Source of the DNA: Arcobacter caeni
Lineage (GTDB): Bacteria > Campylobacterota > Campylobacteria > Campylobacterales > Arcobacteraceae
Direction of reading: 5' to 3'
Assembly: GCF_003063245.1 (NCBI RefSeq)
Contig: NZ_MUXE01000016.1
Span: 1-43,949, forward strand
Length of the DNA stretch: 43,949 nt
In this document: one piece after another, positions 23,866 to 32,682 of the stretch
Layout: every line of letters begins with the position of its first letter
Numbering within the stretch: the first letter of the stretch is position 1
Notes under the pieces: generated by a model
Databases searched by the model: none
Seen by the model: the letters and a program-made list of their open reading frames with translations, nothing else
Told to the model about the DNA's origin: nothing
Position numbers and translations under genes: made by a program

Positions 23866-25518
23866 TTATAAAATCTTTTTTAACTGGTTTTTGATAATAA
23901 CTGGCACAAAAAACATAGAAACTACATAAGAGATTAAAGTCCCACCAATAAGTGCTACTCCTAGACCTCCAAATACTGCATCATTTGCTATTAAAGCACT
24001 TGCGAATACCATTGTGAGAACTGTAAGGATTATAGGCTTAGAACGCGTTGCAGTTGCTTTTGCGATAGCTTCATTAATACTAAGATTTTTTTCAAGTACA
24101 AGTTGTTTTGAAAAATCTATAATTAAAGTTGAATTTCTAGAGTTTATTCCAATAAGTCCAATAAATCCTATAAGTGAAGTTGCTGTTAAATAAAAAGTAT
24201 CAGTTGTAAATAAATCCATGATTACATGGGCAAATACAACTCCAATAATTGATATAAAACTCGAAAGAACTATTCCTCCTGATATTGCAAAATTTTTATA
24301 ATAGATAACCATTAAGAAAAAAATTAAAACAAGTGCGATAATAAAAGCGCCACCTAAATCTATGAATGTATCAATAGTTACTTTTAATTCTCCATCAAAT
24401 ACTAAATCAAATTTTTCTTTTGTTTTTTTATCTATAAAAGATAGATTTAGCATATTTGTTTTTGTTATTTCAAAGTTATTTAATGTATTTAACATCTCTT
24501 TTCTTGCATTTAAAAGAGGATAAATTTGACTATCTTTAGAAGTTTCTGCTATTACATTTATTAATAAATTTAAATTTTTTGAAGTAATTGTTGGTTCTTT
24601 TATTATCTCTTTTATTTTTACAAATTCAGAAATATTTATCATAGTTCCTTGATTATTTACTATTTTTAAATTCTGAAGTTTTATTTTCAACTCTTCTTTT
24701 GAAGAATTTTTAAGAATTCTTGAATCATTTAGTCTTAAAAATATTGGTATTTGACTTTGGGCATTTTTATCATTTACAACAGCAATATTCATACCCTCAA
24801 AGGCTAAAAATAGAGTATTTTTTAATTGTTCTAAATCAACTAAACTAATAATTGCTTTACTATTATCAAGTTCTAACTCGTACATAATAAAATCTTTATC
24901 TGCTAAAATATCAATGTCTACTAATGTTGTTTGATTTTTTAGTATTTTTGCAATTTCTTGTGCAAAGTTTTTTCTACTTTCAAAACTATTCCCACCATAA
25001 ATTTCAGCAACAATGGAAGCAAGAACTGGAGGACCAGCTGGAAGTTCAATAAACTTGATATTTGCTTCATATAAAGAGCAGTTTGTTTGTACTTTAGTTC
25101 TTAATTGACTAACTAAATTGTAACTTGTAATTGTTCTTTCTTTTTGTTTTTTAATATTTACTATAATTTCTGCTTGAGATTCTTTGTCTTTTAAAGCACT
25201 TTGTTTTACCAATGCAGCAAAATCAAGAGGTTGACCTTCTTTTATAAAAGTAGAAATATTAATAATATTTTCTTCTTTTTGAAGAGTTTTTACTATACAT
25301 TGGGTTACTTCTTTTGTTTGAAAAGTACTTGAACCATCCTTTAAATCAACATAAATAGAAAAAGTATCAGAGTTTTTACTTGGAAGCATTTTTGCTTTTA
25401 TAATTTGTGTTGGAAAGGTCATAATACTTAAAACAAATAGAATAAAAGCAATAAAATAAACCAAAAAAGATTTTTTTCGACTTTCTAAAATATCAAATAT
25501 AAATTTTTCTAATTTCAT
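23866..25518 (-). CDS. RND efflux permease, C-terminal half
   Basis: This 550-residue protein corresponds to the second repeat of an RND pump: one transmembrane helix (SFLVYFIAFILFVLSIMTF), a large periplasmic porter domain, then five hydrophobic helices. TM10 reads GINSRNSTLIIDF, in which Arg takes the place of the AcrB TM10 Lys, as in many relatives. It starts at ATG with AGGA upstream, 8 nt after the stop of the N-terminal half and in a different frame. Both halves are long and uninterrupted and together total 1065 residues, the size of one normal permease. It may be a functional two-gene pump or a recent frameshifted gene. Confidence 0.85.
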   Translation of the reverse strand: MKLEKFIFDILESRKKSFLVYFIAFILFVLSIMTFPTQIIKAKMLPSKNSDTFSIYVDLKDGSSTFQTKEVTQCIVKTLQKEENIINISTFIKEGQPLDFAALVKQSALKDKESQAEIIVNIKKQKERTITSYNLVSQLRTKVQTNCSLYEANIKFIELPAGPPVLASIVAEIYGGNSFESRKNFAQEIAKILKNQTTLVDIDILADKDFIMYELELDNSKAIISLVDLEQLKNTLFLAFEGMNIAVVNDKNAQSQIPIFLRLNDSRILKNSSKEELKIKLQNLKIVNNQGTMINISEFVKIKEIIKEPTITSKNLNLLINVIAETSKDSQIYPLLNARKEMLNTLNNFEITKTNMLNLSFIDKKTKEKFDLVFDGELKVTIDTFIDLGGAFIIALVLIFFLMVIYYKNFAISGGIVLSSFISIIGVVFAHVIMDLFTTDTFYLTATSLIGFIGLIGINSRNSTLIIDFSKQLVLEKNLSINEAIAKATATRSKPIILTVLTMVFASALIANDAVFGGLGVALIGGTLISYVVSMFFVPVIIKNQLKKIL

Positions 25519-25526
25519 CCAAAATC

Positions 25527-27074
25527 CTATAAAATTTTTTTAACTAAATACGGAGTAAACGCGTATGCCACAAATAATGACATTGCCAAAGAAATAGGCA
25601 CAAAAACAGGAAGAGGGTGCATAAATTGTCCCATCATTCCTCCAACAAAAAACATAGGGATAAATGTCATGATAATTGCAATTGTTGCAATATTTGTAGC
25701 ATTTCCTATTTCATTTGTTGCATTTATTGCCAATGGAACTATATCCATATGGGGAGATTCTTGTTTATGTCTATGAATATTTTCAATTACGATAATTGCA
25801 GCATCAACTAGCATTCCTAGAGAAACAATAAGAGCAAATAAAGTTATTCTATTGATTGTTTCTCCCAAAATCAGTCCTATAAACAAAGTAAGAGATAAAA
25901 TCATAGGAACCATTAAAGATACAATCATTGCTTCTTTTAATCCTAAAGTAAAAATAAGTAAAATAGCAATAATTACAATAGATATTAAAAGGTCTAAAAC
26001 CAATTTATTTACAGCATTATTTGCCATATAACCATCATCTCTTGTAATAGTATATTTTATGTTTTTTGCTAATAATTCTTCTTTTATAGAGTCCATGTAT
26101 GCAAAAATTTCTTCGTTAATTGTTACAGAATTTGCACCTTTTAGTTTTGATGCACTAAGAGTTATTTGATTAAATTCTTCAAAATCATCTATCTCATCTC
26201 TTAAATAAATAAAAGCTTCTTTTTTATTTTGAATATCATAAGATTTTTCAACAAATGCAATATCTTTTAAATAAATTGGAGTTTGAAAATTATAAGAAAT
26301 TATAAGATTTTCTAAATCTTTTTCATTTTGTATTGCTTCTTTTATTCCAAAAATAACAAGTTCAGAGTTTTGTGTATTTGTTGTAATATTTGGAGTTTTA
26401 TATGAAAGAGCTTGGATTTGTTTCATAACTTGTCCTAAAGATAAGTTATAAGATGAAAGTTTATTTGCATCAACTAAGATATTGAACTGTTCTTTTTTCT
26501 CACCTTTTAAATCAACCAAAGCAACATCTTCTATTTTATTAATTTCTTTTGTGATTTTACTTACTTCATTAAAAAGTTGGCTTTGCGAAACTAAATCTTT
26601 TTTTTGTTCTTTTTGTGAATAAAAGGCAATTGTAGCTATTGGAATATCTGTATCAATATCCATAGTTTTTATCATAGGTTGTAATGCTCCTTGAGGCATT
26701 AAATCCATATTTCTCATAACTTGGTCATAAAGTTTTAGATTAGATTTTTCTTTATCTTCACCTATAAAATATTGAACTTGAACAATAGCAACTGAATCTT
26801 TTGCAAATGAATAAATATTCTCAACACCTTTTATCTCTTTAATTTTTTTTTCAAGAGGTTCAATAATTACTTTTTGTATTTCACTTGGGAGTGCTCCTGG
26901 AAGTGCTACAATTACAACTCCTCCACTTACTTTTATTTGTGGATTTTCTTCTCTTGGCATTATTAAAAGTGAGATATATCCTAAAATTAAAATAAATACA
27001 CCAAAGATAAAAGTTAGTGGATGATTTATAAATAATAGTGATAGTTTCCCTGCTATATTTAGCTCTTTATTCAT
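25527..27074 (-). CDS. RND efflux permease, N-terminal half
   Basis: The 515-residue protein carries TM1 (LTFIFGVFILILGYISLL), the first porter domain (GALPSEIQKVIIEPLEKKI, VENIYSFAKDSVAIVQVQY) and TM2-TM6. The TM4 proton-relay region reads SLGMLVDAAIIVIENIHRH, retaining one Asp where AcrB has two; VDAA is found in heavy-metal and some other RND pumps. It ends ...AFTPYLVKKIL directly after TM6 and the C-terminal half follows in another frame. It is preceded by the adaptor gene at 11 nt, completing a TolC-adaptor-pump operon. Substrates are unknown. Confidence 0.87.
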   Translation of the reverse strand: MNKELNIAGKLSLLFINHPLTFIFGVFILILGYISLLIMPREENPQIKVSGGVVIVALPGALPSEIQKVIIEPLEKKIKEIKGVENIYSFAKDSVAIVQVQYFIGEDKEKSNLKLYDQVMRNMDLMPQGALQPMIKTMDIDTDIPIATIAFYSQKEQKKDLVSQSQLFNEVSKITKEINKIEDVALVDLKGEKKEQFNILVDANKLSSYNLSLGQVMKQIQALSYKTPNITTNTQNSELVIFGIKEAIQNEKDLENLIISYNFQTPIYLKDIAFVEKSYDIQNKKEAFIYLRDEIDDFEEFNQITLSASKLKGANSVTINEEIFAYMDSIKEELLAKNIKYTITRDDGYMANNAVNKLVLDLLISIVIIAILLIFTLGLKEAMIVSLMVPMILSLTLFIGLILGETINRITLFALIVSLGMLVDAAIIVIENIHRHKQESPHMDIVPLAINATNEIGNATNIATIAIIMTFIPMFFVGGMMGQFMHPLPVFVPISLAMSLFVAYAFTPYLVKKIL

Positions 27075-27085
27075 TTTATTTATTC

Positions 27086-27850
27086 CTAATCTTTAATATC
27101 TAAATCAAGAAAAACTTTTGAGTACATTCCTGGATAAATATTAAAATCTTTTTTATCAAAAGAGATTTTTAGTACAAATGAGTGAGTTAAACCATTTGTA
27201 TTTGGAATTATTGCTTCTATTTTTCCCTGCGTTTTGAAGTTTTGTGAAGATATTTCTATATTTACTTTTTGTCCAATTTTTATATCATTTATGTTGGATT
27301 CTGAAATATCAGTTTTGATTAATAGAGTTGATAAATCGGTCAAAATCAAAGCTGGAATGCTAGGCATTGCCATTTCTCCTACTTTGATTGATTTTTTTAT
27401 AATTAATCCATCATTTGGAGCTTTTATTTTTAAATAATCATATTGTAAATTTATCTCTTTTAATTTAGTATTTGCAATATTTACCATATTTTTACTATTT
27501 AATAAATTTAATTCTAGTTGTTCAACTTCATATTTTGAAACCAAATCTTGGGCTTCTAATCTTTTATATCTTCCTAAATTTAATTCTATATTTTTTGTCT
27601 GATTTTGTAAAATTTCAAGATTTAAAAGAATCTCTTTTTTATTTGAATCCATATTTGATGAGTCAATTTCATATAAAATATCACCTTTTTTTACGCTAGA
27701 ACCTTCACTTACATAAACTTCTTTTATATAACCCATATTTCTACTTGTAATTATTTTTTCATTATCAGAAATTACTGTTCCTGATAGCTCTATTTGATTT
27801 GCAAGTAAATTTAAACAAAAAATTATAGTTGTTAAAAGTATTTTTATCAT
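27086..27850 (-). CDS. RND periplasmic adaptor (membrane fusion protein)
   Basis: A HlyD/AcrA-type adaptor linking the inner-membrane pump to the TolC-like channel. The 254 residues are fewer than the usual 350 or more, but the order is right: signal peptide (IKILLTTIIFCLNLLA), first lipoyl half (VYVSEGSSVKKGDILYEID), a coiled-coil hairpin (about 60-125), second lipoyl half (IKAPNDGLIIKKSIKVGEMA) and the beta-barrel domain (IGQKVNIEISSQNF). The membrane-proximal domain appears abbreviated. Its start overlaps the TolC-like stop by 1 nt. Confidence 0.87.
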   Translation of the reverse strand: MIKILLTTIIFCLNLLANQIELSGTVISDNEKIITSRNMGYIKEVYVSEGSSVKKGDILYEIDSSNMDSNKKEILLNLEILQNQTKNIELNLGRYKRLEAQDLVSKYEVEQLELNLLNSKNMVNIANTKLKEINLQYDYLKIKAPNDGLIIKKSIKVGEMAMPSIPALILTDLSTLLIKTDISESNINDIKIGQKVNIEISSQNFKTQGKIEAIIPNTNGLTHSFVLKISFDKKDFNIYPGMYSKVFLDLDIKD

Positions 27851-29199
27851 TAGTTTTTTTCCTCTTTTATATTTTTTCCTAAAGCAAGATTTATTTTTGC
27901 AAAAGCTAAAGATTTTTCATATCTAGCTTGAATAAGTAAAGCTTCATTTTTTCTAAAATTTGCTTCTTGTTGAAGTAGGGTCGTCATTGAAATCAAGTGA
28001 TTTTGATATAAAAGTTTTGATTGTTCAAGTACATCAGCTGCTAGATTTTTAGCTTCTATTTTTTCAATTAAGATTTTTTCTTTTGTTTGTAGATTTAAAA
28101 TAGTTTTTTGAAGCTCAAGTTTTATAGCATCTTTTAATTTTTCATTATTTAATGAAGCTTTTGCATATTCAATTTTACTTTTTTGTTTTTCAATATCTCT
28201 TGTATTGTCAAATAAAGTAAGATTAATTCCAATAAGTGCCATATAATAATCTTTTTCATCATCTAAAGTTAATTTATCATCATTAAAACCATATTCTAAA
28301 TGGGAATAAATAGATGGATAATATGATGAGTTTGCTATATCTATATTCTTTTTAGAGGCATTAACTTGAATATTTTGTATTTTTACTTCATCTCTATTTT
28401 CTAAAGCTTGATTATAAAGTAGATTCTCTTCTGGTATTTCAAAAGTTATATTTTCTAAAGTCTGAACATCATTAATTGAATCATTTGATGATAAAAATCT
28501 TAAATATGATAGTGCTAATTCAAAATTATTAGAAGCTTCAATTAGTTGAGAATTTATATTTAATTCATAAACTTTAGCTTCATTAACATCTATTTTTGTA
28601 ATTAAACCTTCTTTATGAAAAGCATCTGCTGATTTAGAGATTTGATTTATTGCAACTTTTGCTTTTTGTAATGCTTGTGTAAAATCTTTTGCAACAACAG
28701 CACTATTGTAAGCTTTTAGAACTTCAAAGCCCAACTCTTTTTTATCAAGATTATATTTTATTTCATTGGCTTTTTCTTGGAGTTTTAAAATATCTTTTTG
28801 ATTTGAAAGTTTAAATCCTGTAAATAAAGGAACTTCATAAATTAGTTTTGTATTAAAATTATTTCTAGCATCTGGGTAATTCAAATCTGTTGGTTGAACA
28901 TCAATTCCCTCATTTTGCTGTGCAAAACCAAAATCTCGAAAAGTAGCTTCTCTTGAAGATAATTTTGAATTAAAAACATATCCAGAATGATTTGTTCTAC
29001 TTAACTCTTCAGTGATTGAGAGTTTTCCATAATTTATAGAATCAATAGTTTTTATATCTAGGTTTGATGATTGAATATTTAATTTTTGTTGTTGTAAATC
29101 TTTATTATTTTGTAGGCTTAAACTTAGAACCTCTTCAAAGTTGACACTTTGAGCAAAAGTTAAAGAAGTTACTAATAATGATAAATAAATCTTATGCAT
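27850..29199 (-). CDS. TolC-family outer membrane efflux protein
   Basis: A 449-residue outer-membrane channel subunit. A signal peptide (HKIYLSLLVTSLTFAQS) is followed by two repeats of long coiled-coil helices and beta strands typical of the OEP family (FEEVLSLSLQNNKDLQQQKL near the N-terminus; LELQKTILNLQTKEKILIEKIEA, LAFAKINLALGK near the C-terminus). It is the first gene of the efflux operon; a clear -10 box lies about 35 nt upstream within an inverted repeat. Confidence 0.9.
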   Translation of the reverse strand: MHKIYLSLLVTSLTFAQSVNFEEVLSLSLQNNKDLQQQKLNIQSSNLDIKTIDSINYGKLSITEELSRTNHSGYVFNSKLSSREATFRDFGFAQQNEGIDVQPTDLNYPDARNNFNTKLIYEVPLFTGFKLSNQKDILKLQEKANEIKYNLDKKELGFEVLKAYNSAVVAKDFTQALQKAKVAINQISKSADAFHKEGLITKIDVNEAKVYELNINSQLIEASNNFELALSYLRFLSSNDSINDVQTLENITFEIPEENLLYNQALENRDEVKIQNIQVNASKKNIDIANSSYYPSIYSHLEYGFNDDKLTLDDEKDYYMALIGINLTLFDNTRDIEKQKSKIEYAKASLNNEKLKDAIKLELQKTILNLQTKEKILIEKIEAKNLAADVLEQSKLLYQNHLISMTTLLQQEANFRKNEALLIQARYEKSLAFAKINLALGKNIKEEKN

Positions 29200-29207
29200 A
29201 TAGAAAT

Positions 29208-29250
29208 CCCATTTTTATTTAATAGTTTTAATTATACACTAAAAAATGGG
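29208..29250. promoter_or_regulatory. Inverted repeat enclosing the tolC-like -10 box
   Basis: CCCATTTTT (29208-29216) pairs with AAAAATGGG (29242-29250). The minus-strand -10 TATAAT (29231-29236) lies between the arms. The layout suggests an operator for the efflux operon, though no regulator gene is adjacent. Confidence 0.45.
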
Positions 29251-29316
29251 TATTTTTGATAAAAAATTATAAAAAAAAGTTATATAGCTTTCATTTATTT
29301 TAATTATAATTCTAAG

Positions 29317-30045
29317 TTATTTGAAGGATTGTGCAAGATTCCCAATAATTAACTGCCAGCCGTCAATTATAATAAAAAAGATAATCTTAATGGGTAAGGA
29401 AATCATAACAGGAGGTAACATCATCATTCCTAAACTCATTAGAATAGAAGCTACAATAATATCAATTACTAAAAATGGTAGAAATATTAGAAACCCTATT
29501 TCAAAAGCAGTTCTAAGTTCACTAACAATAAATGATGGCATTAAAAGTGTCAAAGGAACATCATCTATATTTTTAGGATTTGGTTCTTTTTTTATTCTAT
29601 AAAATAGAGCTAAATCAGATTCCCTGGTATTTTTTATCATAAACTCTTTAAAAGGTTTTAATCCTTTTTCTATAGCAATTTCATAACCAATTTTTTCATC
29701 CATATAAGGTTTGATACCTTCTTCCCATGATTTTTTACCATAAGGTTCCATAATAAACATTGTTAAAATAAGTGATAATGAAACTATAATTTGAGCTGGA
29801 GGAGTTTGTTGTAAACCCATTGCTTGTTTTAAAAGAGAAAATACAATAATAATTCTAGTAAAAGAAGTAACCATTAATAACAATGTAGGCGCTAAAGCCA
29901 TTAAAGTTAAAATAATTGCTATATTAATTGTTTTTACAAATTGGGCAGGTTCAGTAACTCCTGAAACTGAAAGATTAATCATAGGAGCAGAATCTGCTGC
30001 AAAAGCAAAAATAGAAAATAGTAAAAGAGTAAGTATAAATTTCAA
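29317..30045 (-). CDS. fliP: Flagellar biosynthesis protein FliP
   Basis: FliP is a core subunit of the flagellar type III export gate, in complex with FliQ and FliR. The 242-residue protein has the cleavable signal peptide typical of FliP (FILTLLLFSIFAFA), then LMALAPTLLLMVTSFTRIII, LLKQAMGLQQTPPAQIIVSL and FLPFLVIDIIVASILMSLGM, the diagnostic core. It is separated from other flagellar genes by PBP2. AGGA stands about 12 nt before ATG, a rather long spacing. Confidence 0.95.
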   Translation of the reverse strand: MKFILTLLLFSIFAFAADSAPMINLSVSGVTEPAQFVKTINIAIILTLMALAPTLLLMVTSFTRIIIVFSLLKQAMGLQQTPPAQIIVSLSLILTMFIMEPYGKKSWEEGIKPYMDEKIGYEIAIEKGLKPFKEFMIKNTRESDLALFYRIKKEPNPKNIDDVPLTLLMPSFIVSELRTAFEIGFLIFLPFLVIDIIVASILMSLGMMMLPPVMISLPIKIIFFIIIDGWQLIIGNLAQSFK

Positions 30046-30110
30046 AAAAAATCCTATTAAAATAAAATATAATATCTAAAAAATGATTAAAACGATATAT
30101 CCAAAATCAT

Positions 30111-31889
30111 CTATTCTTTTTGTTTGATATAACCTAGTTCTAGAAGTTTATCATAGATTTTACTAGTAATATCTCCTGCTGCTTCTCCACCGTGTCCACC
30201 ATGTTCTTCAATTACTGTTACTGCATATTGAGGGTTTTCAAATGGGCCATAAGTTGTAATCCAAGCATGAGATCTTTCATAATATTGTAGTTCACTCTCT
30301 TTCATTCTTACTTTTTCAGATTGAGGAATAGAAACAACTTGTGCAGTTCCTGTTTTTGATGCTATTGTTATTTTAGAATTTATATGTCTACTTGCTGTTC
30401 CTTTTTGTGCATAAGAAACATCATACATTCCTTTTCTAATAACATCCAAATATTTTGTAGGAATTCCAATATCTTTTGGTTCTTCATAATTTGCTTTATA
30501 AAAGTGTGGTTTTGGTAATTTTCCTGTTGCTATATAACTTGTATATCTTGCAATTTGAAGCGGAGTTACTAACATATTTCCTTGTCCAATTGAAGTAATT
30601 ACGGTTTCTCCAACATACCAAGGTTCTTTATATTTTTTTTCTTTCCACTCTTTATTTGGATTTACTCCTGAAAATTCGTTAATTTGATCAATTCCTGTTT
30701 GTTCTCCAAAGCCTAATTTATCTAAAGTGTGAGAAATTTTATTTATTCCTATTTTTAAACTTCCTTTATAAAAAAAGTCGTCACAACTTTCAGCAATTGC
30801 TCTTCTAAAATTTACATTTCCATGACCAGTTGATTTCCAACATCTAAAATTTCTATTTCCAATAGTTAAAGAGCCAGAACAATTAACACTAAAATTATCA
30901 CCTATTCCATTGTCTAAAAATGATAAAGCAACTCCCATTTTAATTACAGAACCAGGAGGATATAAACCATTTATAATTTTATTTGTAAATGGATGGTTAA
31001 AATCATTTCTCATTTCATTCCATTCTTTTACAGAAATACCTCTTGCAAAAATATTATTATCAAATTCAGGAAATGAAGCAGATGCTAATAATTCTCCATT
31101 ATTTACATCCATAACAACAACAGCTCCACTTTTACCTGTAAAAATATCTTGAATATATCTTTGTAAATTTACATCTAAAGATATTTGAATATTATTGTCT
31201 ATTGAAGCCGCTTTTTCATTTAAAACTTCTATTTCTTTATTTAAAGCATTTACTTTTACATCTTTATAACCCATTTCTCCTTGAAGTTTTGTGTTATAAA
31301 ATTTTTCTAAACCATTTTTCCCAATGATTCCATTGTATGAAGATAATGCATTATTTAAAATATCAAGTTTTGAAGCTTTTCCCACATAACCTATGATATG
31401 AGAAGCTATTTCTTTTTGAGGATAAGCTCTTTTTGTAGTTGATTCAACTTTTACATCTTCTTTAGAAGATAAAATTGTATATTTTGGGAAAAATTCTTGA
31501 TAAGAAATATAATCAATAACTTTTATAAATTCATGATTATATGCAGAATCAGCTCTTTTATATTCTCTTATTAATTTATCTCTTTCATATTGGGGAAAAT
31601 GTTTTATTATTGAATCAATTATTTGTTCTAATTTTTCTTTATTTTTATAAGAACTTAAATGAGGTTTTACTAAAACTGCAAATCCCATTTCGTTAATTGC
31701 TAATTTTTCACCATTTCTATCTTCAATCATTCCTCTAATTGGTATTTTATCAACTCTTTTTATGTAATTATTTTTTGATAACTCTTCATAATAAGTATTT
31801 GATTTAATAGTTAAAAAATAGACTCTTGATAGTAAAGTTATAAAAATACCTAATATTATTAAAAAAATAAGTGTTAGTCTTATATTCAA
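30111..31889 (-). CDS. mrdA: Penicillin-binding protein 2 (elongasome transpeptidase)
   Basis: A class B PBP that crosslinks peptidoglycan during cell elongation with RodA and MreC. In its 592 residues one N-terminal membrane helix (TLIFLIILGIFITLL) precedes the pedestal domain with IRGMIEDRNGEKLA. The transpeptidase motifs are SxxK at Ser314 (GSVIK), SCD at 368-370 in place of SxN, and KTG at 512-514. The GHGGEAAGDI tail is typical. It overlaps the MreD-like gene by 4 nt. Confidence 0.92.
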   Translation of the reverse strand: MNIRLTLIFLIILGIFITLLSRVYFLTIKSNTYYEELSKNNYIKRVDKIPIRGMIEDRNGEKLAINEMGFAVLVKPHLSSYKNKEKLEQIIDSIIKHFPQYERDKLIREYKRADSAYNHEFIKVIDYISYQEFFPKYTILSSKEDVKVESTTKRAYPQKEIASHIIGYVGKASKLDILNNALSSYNGIIGKNGLEKFYNTKLQGEMGYKDVKVNALNKEIEVLNEKAASIDNNIQISLDVNLQRYIQDIFTGKSGAVVVMDVNNGELLASASFPEFDNNIFARGISVKEWNEMRNDFNHPFTNKIINGLYPPGSVIKMGVALSFLDNGIGDNFSVNCSGSLTIGNRNFRCWKSTGHGNVNFRRAIAESCDDFFYKGSLKIGINKISHTLDKLGFGEQTGIDQINEFSGVNPNKEWKEKKYKEPWYVGETVITSIGQGNMLVTPLQIARYTSYIATGKLPKPHFYKANYEEPKDIGIPTKYLDVIRKGMYDVSYAQKGTASRHINSKITIASKTGTAQVVSIPQSEKVRMKESELQYYERSHAWITTYGPFENPQYAVTVIEEHGGHGGEAAGDITSKIYDKLLELGYIKQKE

Positions 31890-32326
31890 AGAAATACTCC
31901 AAAAAATATTAAATCAATAAGTATATTTGCAAATATTGTAATTATCATCGTTTCATTTAGTCCAAAAATTACAGACCAAATAATTAATAAACCAATATAA
32001 AAAATTATTATATAGATATAACTACTAGATAAATTGTCATAAGAATAATTTTCATCTTTTGGCAAAATAAATATATATAAAAAAAGTGATAATAAACTTA
32101 AAGTAAAAGGCTTTAAACCGCTATTTATTTCAATAAATAGAAATGCAATTACAACAAAAGCTAATGAATATAAATATCTTTCTTTAAGACATCTATAAAA
32201 AATTGTAAATAAAATACCCGCAAACATAACTAATAAAAAATGTATAGAAGAAATTGTATTAACCATAACGGCTAGAGCTAGTACTATAAATAGGAAAATT
32301 GGATTATGTAAATTGCTTTTTGTCAT
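31886..32326 (-). CDS. Membrane protein, MreD-like
   Basis: A 146-residue, very hydrophobic protein with about five transmembrane segments and almost no soluble loops. Its position immediately before PBP2 with a 4-nt overlap and its size fit the poorly conserved rod-shape protein MreD or its Campylobacterota counterpart (the protein before pbpC in C. jejuni). Sequence alone is not diagnostic. TATAAT on the minus strand just upstream may be its promoter. Confidence 0.55.
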   Translation of the reverse strand: MTKSNLHNPIFLFIVLALAVMVNTISSIHFLLVMFAGILFTIFYRCLKERYLYSLAFVVIAFLFIEINSGLKPFTLSLLSLFLYIFILPKDENYSYDNLSSSYIYIIIFYIGLLIIWSVIFGLNETMIITIFANILIDLIFFGVFL

Positions 32327-32399
32327 ATAAATTTGATGCTTTACTTTTGATTATTTATGATTATAGTATAAAAAATCTTATAGCAATATCAAAGTCAAT

Positions 32400-32681
32400 T
32401 TAAGGTTTTTTCTTTGATAAATCATAAATAAAAGAAAATATTTCTGCAACAGCTTTATACATAGAATCTGGAATCTCTTTGTCTATGTCAATTTGTGACA
32501 AAAGCTCAATTAAATCTTCATCTTTTTTGATTGGAATATTATTTTCTTTTGCAATTTTAATAATATTTGAGGCAGTTTCACCTTTTCCTTTTGCTGTTAT
32601 TTTTGGAGCATTATCTTTATCTATATCATATTTTAATGCAACAGCTTTTTGAACAATATTTTTATTTATATTTTCTTGCAT
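32400..32681 (-). CDS. FlhX: FlhB C-terminal-domain homologue
   Basis: The 93-residue cytosolic protein matches the C-terminal cytoplasmic part of the flagellar export switch FlhB: KAVALKYDIDKDNAPKITAKG, then NIIKIAKENNIPIKKDEDLIELL and the final IPDSMYKAVAEIFSFIYDL. In FlhB the strand before this is the autocleaving NPTH; here the equivalent residues are VQ, so the protein resembles an already-cleaved FlhB fragment. FlhX (FlhB2) of Helicobacter is the known counterpart and can replace the FlhB fragment. It is one nt downstream of the FliK-like gene. Confidence 0.85.
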   Translation of the reverse strand: MQENINKNIVQKAVALKYDIDKDNAPKITAKGKGETASNIIKIAKENNIPIKKDEDLIELLSQIDIDKEIPDSMYKAVAEIFSFIYDLSKKKP

Positions 32682-32682
32682 T

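Noticed and set aside
23866-27074. Calling the RND permease a pseudogene
   Set aside because: Both halves are long, uninterrupted and retain family motifs, and the second has a plausible start and ribosome site. Decay would usually break the gene at a random place.
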